Assembly: GCF_009674825.1 (NCBI RefSeq)
Contig: NZ_WKJH01000008.1
Location: 1 to 64,000, forward strand
DNA from: Maribacter luteus
Lineage (GTDB): Bacteria > Bacteroidota > Bacteroidia > Flavobacteriales > Flavobacteriaceae
Direction: 5' to 3'
DNA length: 64,000 nt
A program made the position numbers and the translations under genes. Below are positions 6,981-15,612 of the stretch, piece by piece; positions within the stretch are counted from its first letter, which is position 1, and each line of letters opens with the position of its first letter. A model generated the notes under the pieces. It was given only the letters and a program-made list of their open reading frames with translations, had not been told where the DNA came from and made no database searches.

Positions 6981-7928
6981 ATGGTAAAAAATTACGCGTC
7001 TACTTTTTTACATTCTTGGATAATCGTTGCCCTTTTTGGCTTTGTCGCTATAGGTCAAGGACAAGAACCCAGGATTTTCACAATTTCCGATTTTGACCTA
7101 AAAGGTCCCGTAAAATCGTGCTTGGTAAGTACCAAGTATGGCAAGGAGGCTTATGATTTTGATAAACAGGGAAAATTAACGAAATCGGTTACCCGATATA
7201 ACGAAAGTGATTACGATGTTACCTACTATAAATACAAGGGAGGGGAGCTTGCGGAAAAGCGTTTTGAGAATTATAGGAACAATGTTTTTGAGCGCAGTAC
7301 CTCCTACGCGAATTTCTATGAGGTAGATACGGTTCCTGAACGTAGGGTCACTGAAAAGATAATCTCTTACGATAAGGAGTTTTTGGACCGTTATGAATAT
7401 ATCTATAATGCGGATACCATTCTGACAAAAATAATACGTACCAATAATGATGGTAACGACGAAACATTGATTGATTATTCGGAATACCGTGGGGAGCAGA
7501 CCCAGATCCATGAATTGAACGGATCTGTTATCAAATCTATTCGCAAATCGGTCAAAGTAGGTAAAAACAAGCAAAAACAAAGGGTAATATTGACCAAGAA
7601 GTTTTTGGAAGGGGAACCACAAAGCGCTTTGGAAGAGGTGTTCGATGAACAAGGGAAATTACTATCGGAAACCCATTTTGTAAACGATCCCAATAAAAAT
7701 CAATTTGCCCCCAAAGAGGTCATTACCTATGAGTACGATTCAAAAGGAATGCTCTTGAAATCAATTACCAAAAGAGGGAAGTCGGTAGCCGTAAAAGAAT
7801 ACATTTACCAATTCGATAATGGGGAAGAAGGTAACTGGATCAAAGAGATCATTACTCCCGAAAATTCTTATACTACCCGAAAAATAAAGTACTACGAAGA
7901 CGAAGTTACCGAGAAGAAAGAAGAGTAA
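6981..7928 (+). CDS. Secreted YD/RHS-repeat-like protein of unknown function
   Basis: A 315-residue protein using the ATG at 6981; an upstream in-frame ATG at 6852 gives a Cys-rich, non-signal-like N-terminus. From 6981 there is a signal peptide (SWIIVALFGFVAIGQGQ). The mature part is Tyr, Lys and Glu rich with recurring units such as YDFDKQGKLT, YKYKGGEL and YEYDSKGMLLKS, spaced like the YD/RHS-type beta repeats of wall-associated proteins. It is far too short to be an RHS toxin. The stop codon is directly adjacent to that of the convergent VOC gene. Function unknown. Confidence 0.7.
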   Translation: MVKNYASTFLHSWIIVALFGFVAIGQGQEPRIFTISDFDLKGPVKSCLVSTKYGKEAYDFDKQGKLTKSVTRYNESDYDVTYYKYKGGELAEKRFENYRNNVFERSTSYANFYEVDTVPERRVTEKIISYDKEFLDRYEYIYNADTILTKIIRTNNDGNDETLIDYSEYRGEQTQIHELNGSVIKSIRKSVKVGKNKQKQRVILTKKFLEGEPQSALEEVFDEQGKLLSETHFVNDPNKNQFAPKEVITYEYDSKGMLLKSITKRGKSVAVKEYIYQFDNGEEGNWIKEIITPENSYTTRKIKYYEDEVTEKKEE

Positions 7929-8321
7929 CTAGGATTTAGGTTCTATAAGGTCCCATAGGTTGCCATAAAGGTCCTTGAACACCGCTACCGTGCCATAGGC
8001 TTCCTGTCTTGGTTCTTCCTTGAAGACCACCCCGTTCTCGCTCATGTGCTTATGGTCTCTCCAAAAATCATCGGTATGCAGAAACAGGAATACGCGGCCC
8101 CCGGCTTGGTTGCCGATACACCGTATTTCTTCTTGGGTTGTGGCCTTGGCCAAAAGTAAGGTGGCACCATCAGATTTGGGAGGAGTGATCAGTACCCATC
8201 TTTTATCCGGGCCTAAAGTGGTATCCTCCAGAACCTTGAAACCTAATTTTTGGGTATAAAATGAGATAGCCTCATCATAATCTTTTACGATCAAGGCAAT
8301 AGTGGCGATTTTCTGTTTCAT
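7929..8321 (-). CDS. VOC-family (glyoxalase/bleomycin-resistance-like) protein
   Basis: A 130-residue protein with the beta-alpha-beta-beta-beta repeat of the vicinal oxygen chelate superfamily: ATIALIVKDYDEAISFYTQKLGF at the start and AVFKDLYGNLWDLIEP at the end. The final Glu and an internal His are plausible metal ligands. Members include glyoxalases, dioxygenases and antibiotic-binding proteins; the substrate cannot be told here. It is the last gene of a four-gene minus-strand operon with two GNATs and a hydrolase. Confidence 0.85.
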   Translation of the reverse strand: MKQKIATIALIVKDYDEAISFYTQKLGFKVLEDTTLGPDKRWVLITPPKSDGATLLLAKATTQEEIRCIGNQAGGRVFLFLHTDDFWRDHKHMSENGVVFKEEPRQEAYGTVAVFKDLYGNLWDLIEPKS

Positions 8322-8335
8322 GGTTCAACTGCTTT

Positions 8336-8905
8336 TTATGATCCTTGGTTAAATTCTTCCTTTAAAATACCATAACAGCAGGTATTTCGCTTAAATCCGT
8401 CTAAGAGGTATACATTTTTACGTAACACCCCTTCAAGTATTCCGCCTACTTTTTCAACCGCCTTTCGTGAGCGCATATTACGTTCGTCTATCCGGAATTC
8501 GATTTTTTCGAATCCCATTTTCTCAAAGGCATACCCGAGCATTAGGGCTTTCATTTGGGAGTTGAGTCCCGTACCATGGAATTCCCTGCCGATCCAAGTA
8601 GACCCGATATGAAGCACCTTGTTTTTCCAATCTATGTTCATGAATCGGGTACAACCGGCATAGTGTTGGTTTTTCTTGTCAAACACGATAAAAGGGATAC
8701 TTGTCTTTTCCTTATTCTGCAGCAAGGCAGTTTCCACATATTTTTTCAAGGCCTCGGGAGTTTCAATATCAGAGGGGGAATATTGTACCAACTTTTTCTG
8801 GCAAGCAATGGGGATAAGGTGCTTATAATTGTCCAAGGTCAAAGGTTCAAGTCGTACCCTTTCATTTTCCAGGGTAAAGGAAAGGTTGTTTTGCATAGGG
8901 TCCAT
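8336..8905 (-). CDS. GNAT acetyltransferase, RimJ/RimL type
   Basis: A 189-residue acetyl-CoA-dependent N-acetyltransferase. Features of the RimJ/RimL/SpeG-like group are the opening NERVRLEPLTLDN, the acetyl-CoA loop segment WIGREFHGTGLNSQMK, FEKIEFRIDERNMRSRKAVEKVGG, and the end GVLRK.VYLLDG. The substrate is unknown; the group modifies ribosomal proteins, amino acids or small amines. It starts 3 bases after the stop of the next GNAT gene, so the two are co-transcribed. An alternative start lies three codons in. Confidence 0.87.
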   Translation of the reverse strand: MDPMQNNLSFTLENERVRLEPLTLDNYKHLIPIACQKKLVQYSPSDIETPEALKKYVETALLQNKEKTSIPFIVFDKKNQHYAGCTRFMNIDWKNKVLHIGSTWIGREFHGTGLNSQMKALMLGYAFEKMGFEKIEFRIDERNMRSRKAVEKVGGILEGVLRKNVYLLDGFKRNTCCYGILKEEFNQGS

Positions 8906-8908
8906 GGG

Positions 8909-9475
8909 TTAGAGGGATTTATATTCACTTTTTGTCATTCTATATTGAATCAGGGAAACATAGGTGTTGTCTTCAATAGTATGACCTCTTTTAATATCAT
9001 GGTCCTTGAATACCCCTTCTTTGACCATTCCGTTTTTGACCATTACCCTGCCCGATGCTTCATTGGTGGTTAAATAAACGGCAATGATTTTGTTGAGTTT
9101 CAGTTTATCGAATCCGAAGGCAAGTATGGCCTTTGCAGCTTCGGTGGTTATACCTTGGTTCCAAAAGTCCTCAGCCAACCAATAACCTAATTCCGCTCGG
9201 TTGTTTTCCTTGTTGATGTCAAGTCCGATCGCACCGATCAATCCGGGAGAATCTTTTAATCGTATGCCAAACATATAATTGTCTTTTTCCTTAAAACCGG
9301 AATTGGTCATTTGGAGCCATGCGATGGCATTTTCTTCAAGGTAAGGATGAGGAATACTTCGGGTGTTTTCGGCGATTTTAATATTACCCGCATAAGTAAG
9401 TATATTTGGAATGTCGGAAGTTTTGACTTGGTCAAGCACCAAACGTTCTGTCCTAAGGGTAGGAAACTGTTCCAT
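8909..9475 (-). CDS. GNAT acetyltransferase, RimJ/RimL type (second copy)
   Basis: A 188-residue N-acetyltransferase of the same broad group as the adjacent gene but only distantly similar to it. It opens LRTERLVLDQVKTSD, has IGLDINKENNRAELGYWLAEDFWNQGITTEAAKAIL as the core with the acetyl-CoA loop, and NEASGRVMVKNGM before the C-terminal strand. It starts 1 base after the hydrolase stop. The tandem arrangement suggests either ancient duplication or related acylation of different substrates. Confidence 0.87.
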   Translation of the reverse strand: MEQFPTLRTERLVLDQVKTSDIPNILTYAGNIKIAENTRSIPHPYLEENAIAWLQMTNSGFKEKDNYMFGIRLKDSPGLIGAIGLDINKENNRAELGYWLAEDFWNQGITTEAAKAILAFGFDKLKLNKIIAVYLTTNEASGRVMVKNGMVKEGVFKDHDIKRGHTIEDNTYVSLIQYRMTKSEYKSL

Positions 9476-9476
9476 A

Positions 9477-10121
9477 TTAAAGAAATTGATTTAGTAGTTC
9501 TTTTTTCACTTCATGTTTGCCTTCGAAAATCTTGAATTTTGCCTTCCCGCTGAAAAGTGATTTTATTCGCTCCTTTTCCTTTTGTAGTCGTTCGGCGTTG
9601 ATGTATTCATCTTGGTCGCCTACCAAGGCCGTGACTTTGGTGTTGTTTTCGATCAGGAAATCAAAATCGCCCGGGCGCAGTTCATTGGGAATTCCTCCGG
9701 CATATAAAACCAATTGATGGCACTTTAATTTGCTGTGTTTTACCCAACGTGTGGCAATGGAAACACCTTGGGAATATCCGAAAACTATCAAATTACAGGA
9801 AGGTGGAAGATTTTCACTATCGAAAACCGCATCTAAATAATTCAGTACGTTTTTGGTTTCCAAGGCTGTATTTTCTTTGGTCAACCAGCTGGCACCTACA
9901 TGGCGATATTCATTGTTCAGATAATATTTTGAAGGGGCTTGTGGGGCAATGATGTAATTTTCATCGCATGGCAGGTCTTTGAAATATTTAAGGAAATATC
10001 TGCTTAGATATCCTATACCATGAAAAACGAGCCAAACATTCTTCGTTTTGTCCGAGAGCGAATTTAGCGTTGTATATGAATTCGTTGTTTGGAATGTCAC
10101 CAGTTTTTCAACCTGCTTCAT
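9477..10121 (-). CDS. Alpha/beta hydrolase, phospholipase/carboxylesterase-like
   Basis: A 214-residue serine hydrolase without signal peptide. The nucleophile elbow is GYSQG with Ser117; WLVFHGIGY supplies the oxyanion region. ALVGDQDEYI probably holds the catalytic Asp and FEGKHEVKKELL the catalytic His, as in the carboxylesterase/phospholipase family. It is the first gene of the minus-strand operon with two GNATs and a VOC protein, divergent from the menaquinone thioesterase gene 66 bases away. Substrate not predictable. Confidence 0.85.
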   Translation of the reverse strand: MKQVEKLVTFQTTNSYTTLNSLSDKTKNVWLVFHGIGYLSRYFLKYFKDLPCDENYIIAPQAPSKYYLNNEYRHVGASWLTKENTALETKNVLNYLDAVFDSENLPPSCNLIVFGYSQGVSIATRWVKHSKLKCHQLVLYAGGIPNELRPGDFDFLIENNTKVTALVGDQDEYINAERLQKEKERIKSLFSGKAKFKIFEGKHEVKKELLNQFL

Positions 10122-10187
10122 GTAAATATGATTATTCAGCGAGATGTTGTTGCCTAAGTTATGCTTAATTTTACAAAAAATCTTTAG

Positions 10188-10610
10188 ATGAACGAATACA
10201 AAGATAAGATCCTAAAGGTTTGCAACGAGTCTTCGAAGAACACTTTAATGCAAACATTGGAAATTGAGTATGTTGAAATAGGGGAAAATTTTTTAGTGGG
10301 TAAAATGCCGGTAACCCCCAAGGTGCACCAACCCGATGGTGTGTTGCATGGTGGGGCCATGGTCGCCTTGGCTGAAAGTGTGGGTAGTATGGCTTCCTAC
10401 ATTTTCCTGGATGCCCAGAAATTCTTTGTACGTGGTATTGAAATTTCGGCCAACCATGTCAAAAGTGTAAAATCCGGTGATGTTTTCGCCAAAGCCACGA
10501 TTTTACATAAGGGTAGAACCACGCAATTGTGGGATATAAAGATTACCGATGCCGATGATCAGTTGATATCTATCTGTAAATTGACAACGATCGCATTACC
10601 CAAAGAATAG
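10188..10610 (+). CDS. menI: Hotdog-fold thioesterase, probable DHNA-CoA thioesterase
   Basis: A 140-residue PaaI/YdiI-type hotdog thioesterase. The family motif HGGAMVALAES holds His54 and the predicted catalytic Glu63. The gene stops 1 base before the menF start, so it is translationally coupled to it. This context supports hydrolysis of 1,4-dihydroxy-2-naphthoyl-CoA to DHNA, the MenI step of menaquinone synthesis between MenB and MenA. The fold is certain; the substrate is inferred from the neighbourhood. Confidence 0.82.
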   Translation: MNEYKDKILKVCNESSKNTLMQTLEIEYVEIGENFLVGKMPVTPKVHQPDGVLHGGAMVALAESVGSMASYIFLDAQKFFVRGIEISANHVKSVKSGDVFAKATILHKGRTTQLWDIKITDADDQLISICKLTTIALPKE

Positions 10611-10611
10611 A

Positions 10612-11718
10612 ATGTTGAAAGATGTTTTGAATAGGGTAGAGGGGCAGTTATCCCTAGAATTACCTTTTGTAATCTACCGAAAACCGAATGCACAGGAGGT
10701 ACATGCCATTTTGCAAAAGGATGCCGAGCTGCACCATGTGCGGGATTTTAGTGAAAAAGGATTTGTTTTTGCGCCTTTCAATGTTGAAAGTCCAACTATA
10801 TTATTGCCTTTGCACGAGCAATTGAAGGCCGATTTTGTAAAAGAAAAACTGCCGAAGGGATTAAGTGTTAATGAGCAAAAGGAGGCAGGGGAGGAAAAAG
10901 CACATCACGTACAGATAGTAAGGCAAGGTATCCTGGAAATAGGAAAGGGTACGTTTGATAAGGTCGTGCTATCCAGAAAACAGGAGGTAGCTTGTGCCAA
11001 TTCGCCTTTAGCTATTTTTCAACGATTATTGAACACCTACGATAGGGCATTTTGCTATTTATGGTACCATCCTAAAGTTGGTATGTGGTTGGGGGCCACC
11101 CCAGAGATATTGCTACGAACCTCCAATAACAGTTTAACGACCATGTCATTGGCCGGTACAAAGGCTTTTATTGAGGGGGAACAGCCGGTTTGGGGGCAAA
11201 AAGAATTGGAAGAACAGCGAATGGTCACCGAATACATAAACAAGGCCCTACAGGATAAGGTTACGGGAATAAGGCAATCGGAAGTAGAATCGTCCAAAGC
11301 TGGTAACCTATGGCATTTACGTACCAAAATAACTGCCGTGTTCCAAAATAACCTTTCGAGCATCATTAGGGCGCTTCATCCTACCCCGGCCGTATGTGGC
11401 ATGCCTTTATTACCTGCAAAAAACTTCATTGGGGAATTTGAACAGTATGATCGGGAATATTATACAGGGTTTTTGGGTGAATTGAATTTTAAGCAGGAAG
11501 TTTCAAGGGTAAGAAGTCAACGTAACCAGGAGAACAAGTCGTACAAAACGATAAAGACGGCTACAGAACTGTTCGTGAACCTGCGCTGTATGAAATTTAC
11601 CGACGCAAAGGCCACCGTTTTTGTTGGTGGCGGAATCACCAAAGATTCCGACCCTCTGAAAGAATGGCAAGAAACGGTCGCCAAAAGCAATACAATTTTA
11701 CAAGTAATTATCGATTAA
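10612..11718 (+). CDS. menF: Isochorismate synthase
   Basis: A 368-residue chorismate-binding enzyme converting chorismate to isochorismate, the first committed step of menaquinone synthesis. Family landmarks are KVVLSRK, a LAGTKAF loop, the HPTPAVCGMP motif and EYYTGFLGE. The end is RCMKF...VFVGGGITKDSDPLKEWQET, with the acidic Mg ligands. It is short of the E. coli MenF length at the N-terminus, as is usual in Bacteroidota. It lies directly after the MenI-like gene and 54 bases before menD, which has its own promoter. Confidence 0.93.
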   Translation: MLKDVLNRVEGQLSLELPFVIYRKPNAQEVHAILQKDAELHHVRDFSEKGFVFAPFNVESPTILLPLHEQLKADFVKEKLPKGLSVNEQKEAGEEKAHHVQIVRQGILEIGKGTFDKVVLSRKQEVACANSPLAIFQRLLNTYDRAFCYLWYHPKVGMWLGATPEILLRTSNNSLTTMSLAGTKAFIEGEQPVWGQKELEEQRMVTEYINKALQDKVTGIRQSEVESSKAGNLWHLRTKITAVFQNNLSSIIRALHPTPAVCGMPLLPAKNFIGEFEQYDREYYTGFLGELNFKQEVSRVRSQRNQENKSYKTIKTATELFVNLRCMKFTDAKATVFVGGGITKDSDPLKEWQETVAKSNTILQVIID

Positions 11719-11735
11719 CAGTATTTAATTGAACA

Positions 11736-11767
11736 TTGGGTTAAGAACAACGGAGGTTGTATTTTTG
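11736..11767 (+). promoter_or_regulatory. Promoter of menD (TTG-N21-TATTTTTG)
   Basis: TTG at 11736-11738 and TATTTTTG at 11760-11767 with a 21-base spacer match the Bacteroidota consensus. The -7 box ends 5 bases before the menD ATG, so the transcript may have no 5' leader. Confidence 0.6.
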
Positions 11768-11772
11768 TTTTA

Positions 11773-13545
11773 ATGAACTATTCGAGCATACCTGTGGCCC
11801 AAACTGTGGTCATGCATTGTAAGGCCAAAGGCATAAAGGATATTGTTATATCCCCTGGATCCAGAAACGCCCCTTTGACCATAGGATTTACTGAAGATCC
11901 CTATTTTGATTGTTATAGCATTGTTGATGAGCGCAGTGCCGCTTTCTTTGCATTGGGTATGGCCCAACAATGGCAAAGGCCCGTAGCTGTCCTATGTACC
12001 TCTGGGAGTGCTTTACTTAATTATTACCCTGCAGTTGCGGAAGCTTTTTATAGTACAGTGCCCTTGGTGGTCATATCTGCAGACCGTCCTTTTTATAAGA
12101 TCGATGTGGGGGACGGACAAACCATTCGTCAAGATCATGTTTTTGATCGCCATATCGGGTATTCGGCCAATTTGAAACAAGATGTCTCCCATGCTACCGG
12201 GAAAGTAAGGAAATATGCACCTGAAACTATGGATGGTGAGGTTGAAAAGCTTCAAGTGGGCATACAGGTGTATAACGATGAGGTTTTGAACAAGGCCATG
12301 AACCTGGCTATTGATCGCCGATTGCCCGTGCATATCAACGTGCCATTGGAAGAGCCCTTGTATGATAAGGTGACCAAGCCCAATGTATATCCGAATTGTG
12401 AGGTTAGCCATGAAAAAGATGCAATACTTGAGAATCTAGAGGAATTTTCAAAGCAATGGAATTCGGCCAAGCGTAAAATGGTCTTGGTAGGGGTCAATTA
12501 TCCGAATTCCATAGAAGAAAAGTTCTTGGATAGTTTGGGAACCGATCCTTCTGTCATTGTTTTGACCGAAACTACTTCGAACCTGCACCACCCCAATTTC
12601 TTTCCAAGTATCGATAGTATTATCGCCCCTATTGAAAAATCGGGACATTCCGAAGAAATGTTCAAAGCGCTACAACCAGATATCCTACTTACTTTCGGCG
12701 GCTTGGTCGTATCTAAAAAAATCAAGGCATTTTTAAGAAAATATAAACCTACGCAGCATTGGCATATAGATCCATTAAGGGCAAATGATACTTTTTTCGC
12801 CCTAAACCACCATTTTAAAGAGCATGCCAACGGTTTTTTTAATCGATTCATGCCCAAATCAGTTCATGTCGATAGTGAGTATTTTGAGTTTTGGGATCGG
12901 TTCAAAGTGGTTTATGAGGCTAAAAGGGAGTCGTATATAAAGAATATCCCATTTTCTGATTTTCTGGTTTTCAAAAACATTTTCGGGAAAATGCCCGAAG
13001 GGGTGCAATTGCAAATGGCGAACAGTTCTACCATAAGGTATGCCCAATTATTTGATTTAAAACCTTCCCTTGAGGTTTTTTGCAACCGAGGCACTAGTGG
13101 TATAGATGGGAGTGTATCCACGGCAGTGGGGGCAGCAATGGCCAATGGTAAACAAACCGTGTTGATTACCGGGGACCTGAGTTTTTTCTATGATAGTAAT
13201 GGATTATGGAACAAGTACTTAAGGCCTGATTTTAGGATTATCGTAATAAATAATGAGGGAGGGGGGATTTTCAGGATCCTTCCCGGAAAGGAAGAAACTG
13301 AAACCTACGCCACCTATTTTGAAACCACACATGGTTTGGATGCGGCACATTTATGTAAAATGTACGGTCTGGATTATTGCTCGGTGAAAGATGAAGTCGC
13401 CTTGAACGATCAACTGGATGATTTCTTCGAATCTTCAACAATACCCAAGCTTTTGGAGATTAAGACCCCTAGAACATTGAACAATAAAATTTTGATGGAA
13501 TACTTTGATTTTATATCTTCGGGTATTATTAATCATATTCTATAA
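11773..13545 (+). CDS. menD: SEPHCHC synthase (2-succinyl-5-enolpyruvyl-6-hydroxy-3-cyclohexene-1-carboxylate synthase)
   Basis: A 590-residue thiamine-diphosphate enzyme joining isochorismate and 2-oxoglutarate in menaquinone synthesis. Domain I has the SPGSRNAPLT loop and VDERSAAFFALGMAQ with the TPP-activating Glu region. The C-terminal TPP/Mg domain has GTSGIDGSVSTAVGAAMANG and ITGDLSFFYDSNGLWN. The length is normal. It follows menF by 54 bases with its own promoter and precedes the DUF2853 gene by 14 bases. Confidence 0.96.
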   Translation: MNYSSIPVAQTVVMHCKAKGIKDIVISPGSRNAPLTIGFTEDPYFDCYSIVDERSAAFFALGMAQQWQRPVAVLCTSGSALLNYYPAVAEAFYSTVPLVVISADRPFYKIDVGDGQTIRQDHVFDRHIGYSANLKQDVSHATGKVRKYAPETMDGEVEKLQVGIQVYNDEVLNKAMNLAIDRRLPVHINVPLEEPLYDKVTKPNVYPNCEVSHEKDAILENLEEFSKQWNSAKRKMVLVGVNYPNSIEEKFLDSLGTDPSVIVLTETTSNLHHPNFFPSIDSIIAPIEKSGHSEEMFKALQPDILLTFGGLVVSKKIKAFLRKYKPTQHWHIDPLRANDTFFALNHHFKEHANGFFNRFMPKSVHVDSEYFEFWDRFKVVYEAKRESYIKNIPFSDFLVFKNIFGKMPEGVQLQMANSSTIRYAQLFDLKPSLEVFCNRGTSGIDGSVSTAVGAAMANGKQTVLITGDLSFFYDSNGLWNKYLRPDFRIIVINNEGGGIFRILPGKEETETYATYFETTHGLDAAHLCKMYGLDYCSVKDEVALNDQLDDFFESSTIPKLLEIKTPRTLNNKILMEYFDFISSGIINHIL

Positions 13546-13559
13546 GAACACTAACTATT

Positions 13560-13898
13560 ATGAGTAAAAGAGACGATTTGATCAAGAAGTATGCCGAAGA
13601 CATTAAAGATAAATTCGGTGAAGCTGCAGACATGGACCTTTTGACCAAAGTAACTATTGGTTTGGGCCCATCTATTTACAATATCGATGCTTCTAAAGTT
13701 TCAGGTTCCGATGAAAAGGAATTGGAAACCGTTAAGAAAAACTATTTGATGAAAAAATTAGGGATGAGCGATAGCCCGGAACTAATGGAAGGTATCAAAA
13801 CCGTTATGGACAAATATGGTTCATCCAATAGAAACAAGCATAGAGCTGTGGTTTACTATATGCTTTGTAAGCATTTCAAAAAACAATCTGTTTACTAG
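13560..13898 (+). CDS. DUF2853 family protein
   Basis: A 112-residue soluble, charged, helical protein. KRDDLIKKYAEDIKDKFG at the start and NKHRAVVYYMLCKHF at the end identify it as a DUF2853 member. Function unknown. It is 14 bases downstream of menD in the same direction, and its transcript ends at a clear terminator, so it is probably co-transcribed with menD without evidence of a role in menaquinone synthesis. Confidence 0.85.
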   Translation: MSKRDDLIKKYAEDIKDKFGEAADMDLLTKVTIGLGPSIYNIDASKVSGSDEKELETVKKNYLMKKLGMSDSPELMEGIKTVMDKYGSSNRNKHRAVVYYMLCKHFKKQSVY

Positions 13899-13923
13899 TA
13901 GGCAATACGATTAAAGATAAATG

Positions 13924-13953
13924 AAACCGCTCTTTTTAAGGGCGGTTTTTTTA
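13924..13953 (+). terminator. Intrinsic terminator after the menD-DUF2853 unit
   Basis: Stem AAACCGCTCTT (13924-13934) with AAGGGCGGTTT (13938-13948), one U-G pair, a 3-base loop and a following T-run. Confidence 0.85.
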
Positions 13954-13972
13954 TGCCAACACTTTTAAACCT

Positions 13973-13980
13973 TACTTTTG
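13973..13980 (+). promoter_or_regulatory. Promoter -7 box directly before cvfB-like gene
   Basis: TACTTTTG matches TAnnTTTG and ends 4 bases before the ATG at 13985. The -33 position at a 21-base spacing falls in the T-run of the preceding terminator (TTT rather than TTG). Confidence 0.5.
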
Positions 13981-13984
13981 CAAT

Positions 13985-14821
13985 ATGATAGCATTGGGAA
14001 CATACAATACACTTGAAATCTTGAGGGATACCAGTGTGGGACTTTTTTTAGGGGATGGTGAAGGCAATGATATTCTATTGCCCAACAAATACGTTCCAGA
14101 GGATTATTCAATAGGGGATTCATTGACCGTATTCTGTTATCTTGATCATTCTGAAAGGCCCGTGGCCACTAACTTGGAGCCTGAAATACTCGTTAATGAA
14201 TTTCAGTTGTTGAAAGTCGTTGAGGTCAATGAATATGGAGCCTTTTTGGACTGGGGACTTGAAAAGCATCTTTTGGTGCCATTTAGGGAACAGCGAGATA
14301 AAATGCAAGAAGGCCATTGGTATGTGGTCTATTGTTATTTGGATCAACAGAGCAATAGATTGGTGGGTTCGAACAAAATAGACAGGTTCTTGAGTAACGA
14401 TACCTTATCGGTCAAAGAAGGTGATGTGGTAGATTTGGTGGTTGCCAGGAAAACCGAATTAGGATACGAGGTGATCATTAACAACCTGCACAAAGGCTTG
14501 GTATATCTCAATGAGATTTTCAAGACCATATCCATAGGGGACAATACAAAAGGTGTTATTAAGAGAATACGTCCCGATAATAAAATAGATGTTTCATTGC
14601 AGCCCTTGGGGGAAAAGATCTTGGAACCTGCAGCAAACAAGATTTACGAGCAGCTAATGGCCCATGGAGGGTATTTGGGTCTGCACGATAAGTCCGATCC
14701 CGAATTGATCAAGGAAGAGCTGCAAATGAGTAAAAAAGTCTTTAAAAAAGGAATAGGTACACTTTATAAGGCAAGAAAGATCGAGATAAAGAGTGACGGT
14801 ATTTATGCCATAGGTACCTGA
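13985..14821 (+). CDS. S1-like RNA-binding protein, CvfB/YitL family
   Basis: A 278-residue cytoplasmic protein with the CvfB layout: tandem S1-like beta-barrel domains and a C-terminal winged-helix region. Recognisable stretches are VGLFLGDGEGNDILLPNKYVP, VNEYGAFLDWGLEKHLLVP and the conserved C-terminus GYLGLHDKSDPELI...FKKGIGTLYKARKI. CvfB proteins bind RNA and affect virulence gene expression in Staphylococcus; the role here is unknown. It is flanked by a terminator upstream and a 190-base gap downstream, so it is likely monocistronic. Confidence 0.85.
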   Translation: MIALGTYNTLEILRDTSVGLFLGDGEGNDILLPNKYVPEDYSIGDSLTVFCYLDHSERPVATNLEPEILVNEFQLLKVVEVNEYGAFLDWGLEKHLLVPFREQRDKMQEGHWYVVYCYLDQQSNRLVGSNKIDRFLSNDTLSVKEGDVVDLVVARKTELGYEVIINNLHKGLVYLNEIFKTISIGDNTKGVIKRIRPDNKIDVSLQPLGEKILEPAANKIYEQLMAHGGYLGLHDKSDPELIKEELQMSKKVFKKGIGTLYKARKIEIKSDGIYAIGT

Positions 14822-15011
14822 AGGGGGCAAAACCTACTTGAATAATGGTCTAAGGTAATGAATATCAGTTCTGTACTAAGAAATTTGTTGCAAAGTATGG
14901 ATATAATGGGCAAAAATTTTAATTTTATTGCTTGATATTTTTTATATGTTAAATTCATTAATTTTTTTTGGTTACCTTTAACCGATCAGACCCCTAAAAA
15001 CATAACATTAC

Positions 15012-15611
15012 ATGCCATTTATAGAAGAAAGCGATTTATTGGAATTGCATAAGGATATAGACAAGGCGCAGATCATAAACGAACGTCTTCTAGATCAAAT
15101 TAAAATAAAGAACAAGGAACTTAAAAGAAGTAAGGTACAACGGAATGTACTGGCAGTGATCACCGGACTGTTTCTAGTTGGTACATTTGGAATAACCACC
15201 TATACCGCAGGGCTTAGTACTTCGAATAGTTTGGAGAACCGAAATAACCTTTTGGTTTCCATAGATAGTTTAGAGGCACATAAGGCCCGTATCGACAATC
15301 TTAGGAAACAAAATGAGGAATTGAGCTTGGTGAAGGAATTTTACTTGGCCAAGAGTTTTTTGGATAAGGAAACCATCTATTCAGTTCAGGTAAAATCATT
15401 TGTCGATAATAATGTTACTTTGGCCTCTGAGGCTTTGACCAACACACTTTTTGTTAAGACCAATCCGTTTTACTCATACTCGTTAGGTAATTTCGAAACG
15501 CTTCAAGAAGCGCAGAAATTTCGTAAGCAGTTGGTTAACTTAGGATTCAACGACGCATTCGTTGCCTCCTACAAAGATGGGAAACGACTACAAATAGAAG
15601 ACCCTTACTAG
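15012..15611 (+). CDS. Membrane-anchored coiled-coil protein with SPOR-like C-terminus
   Basis: A 199-residue protein. Residues 1-42 are charged and helical, about 45-68 form one membrane segment (VLAVITGLFLVGTFGITTYTAGL), about 75-110 are coiled coil, and the C-terminal 80 residues contain YSVQVKSF and YSLGNFETLQEAQKFRKQLVNLGF.DAFVASY, which fits a SPOR-type fold. SPOR domains bind denuded septal peptidoglycan, so a periplasmic envelope role is plausible. It stops 1 base before the menA start, so the two are coupled. Confidence 0.7.
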   Translation: MPFIEESDLLELHKDIDKAQIINERLLDQIKIKNKELKRSKVQRNVLAVITGLFLVGTFGITTYTAGLSTSNSLENRNNLLVSIDSLEAHKARIDNLRKQNEELSLVKEFYLAKSFLDKETIYSVQVKSFVDNNVTLASEALTNTLFVKTNPFYSYSLGNFETLQEAQKFRKQLVNLGFNDAFVASYKDGKRLQIEDPY

Positions 15612-15612
15612 G

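Noticed and set aside
8815-8850. GGTTCAAGTC stretch resembling a tRNA T-arm
   Set aside because: It lies inside a well-supported GNAT gene and no acceptor or anticodon stem can be drawn around it.
10147-10162. GCCTAAG near the menI-like gene as another attC-like core
   Set aside because: It does not fit RYYYAAC, has no palindromic partner and no cassette layout around it.
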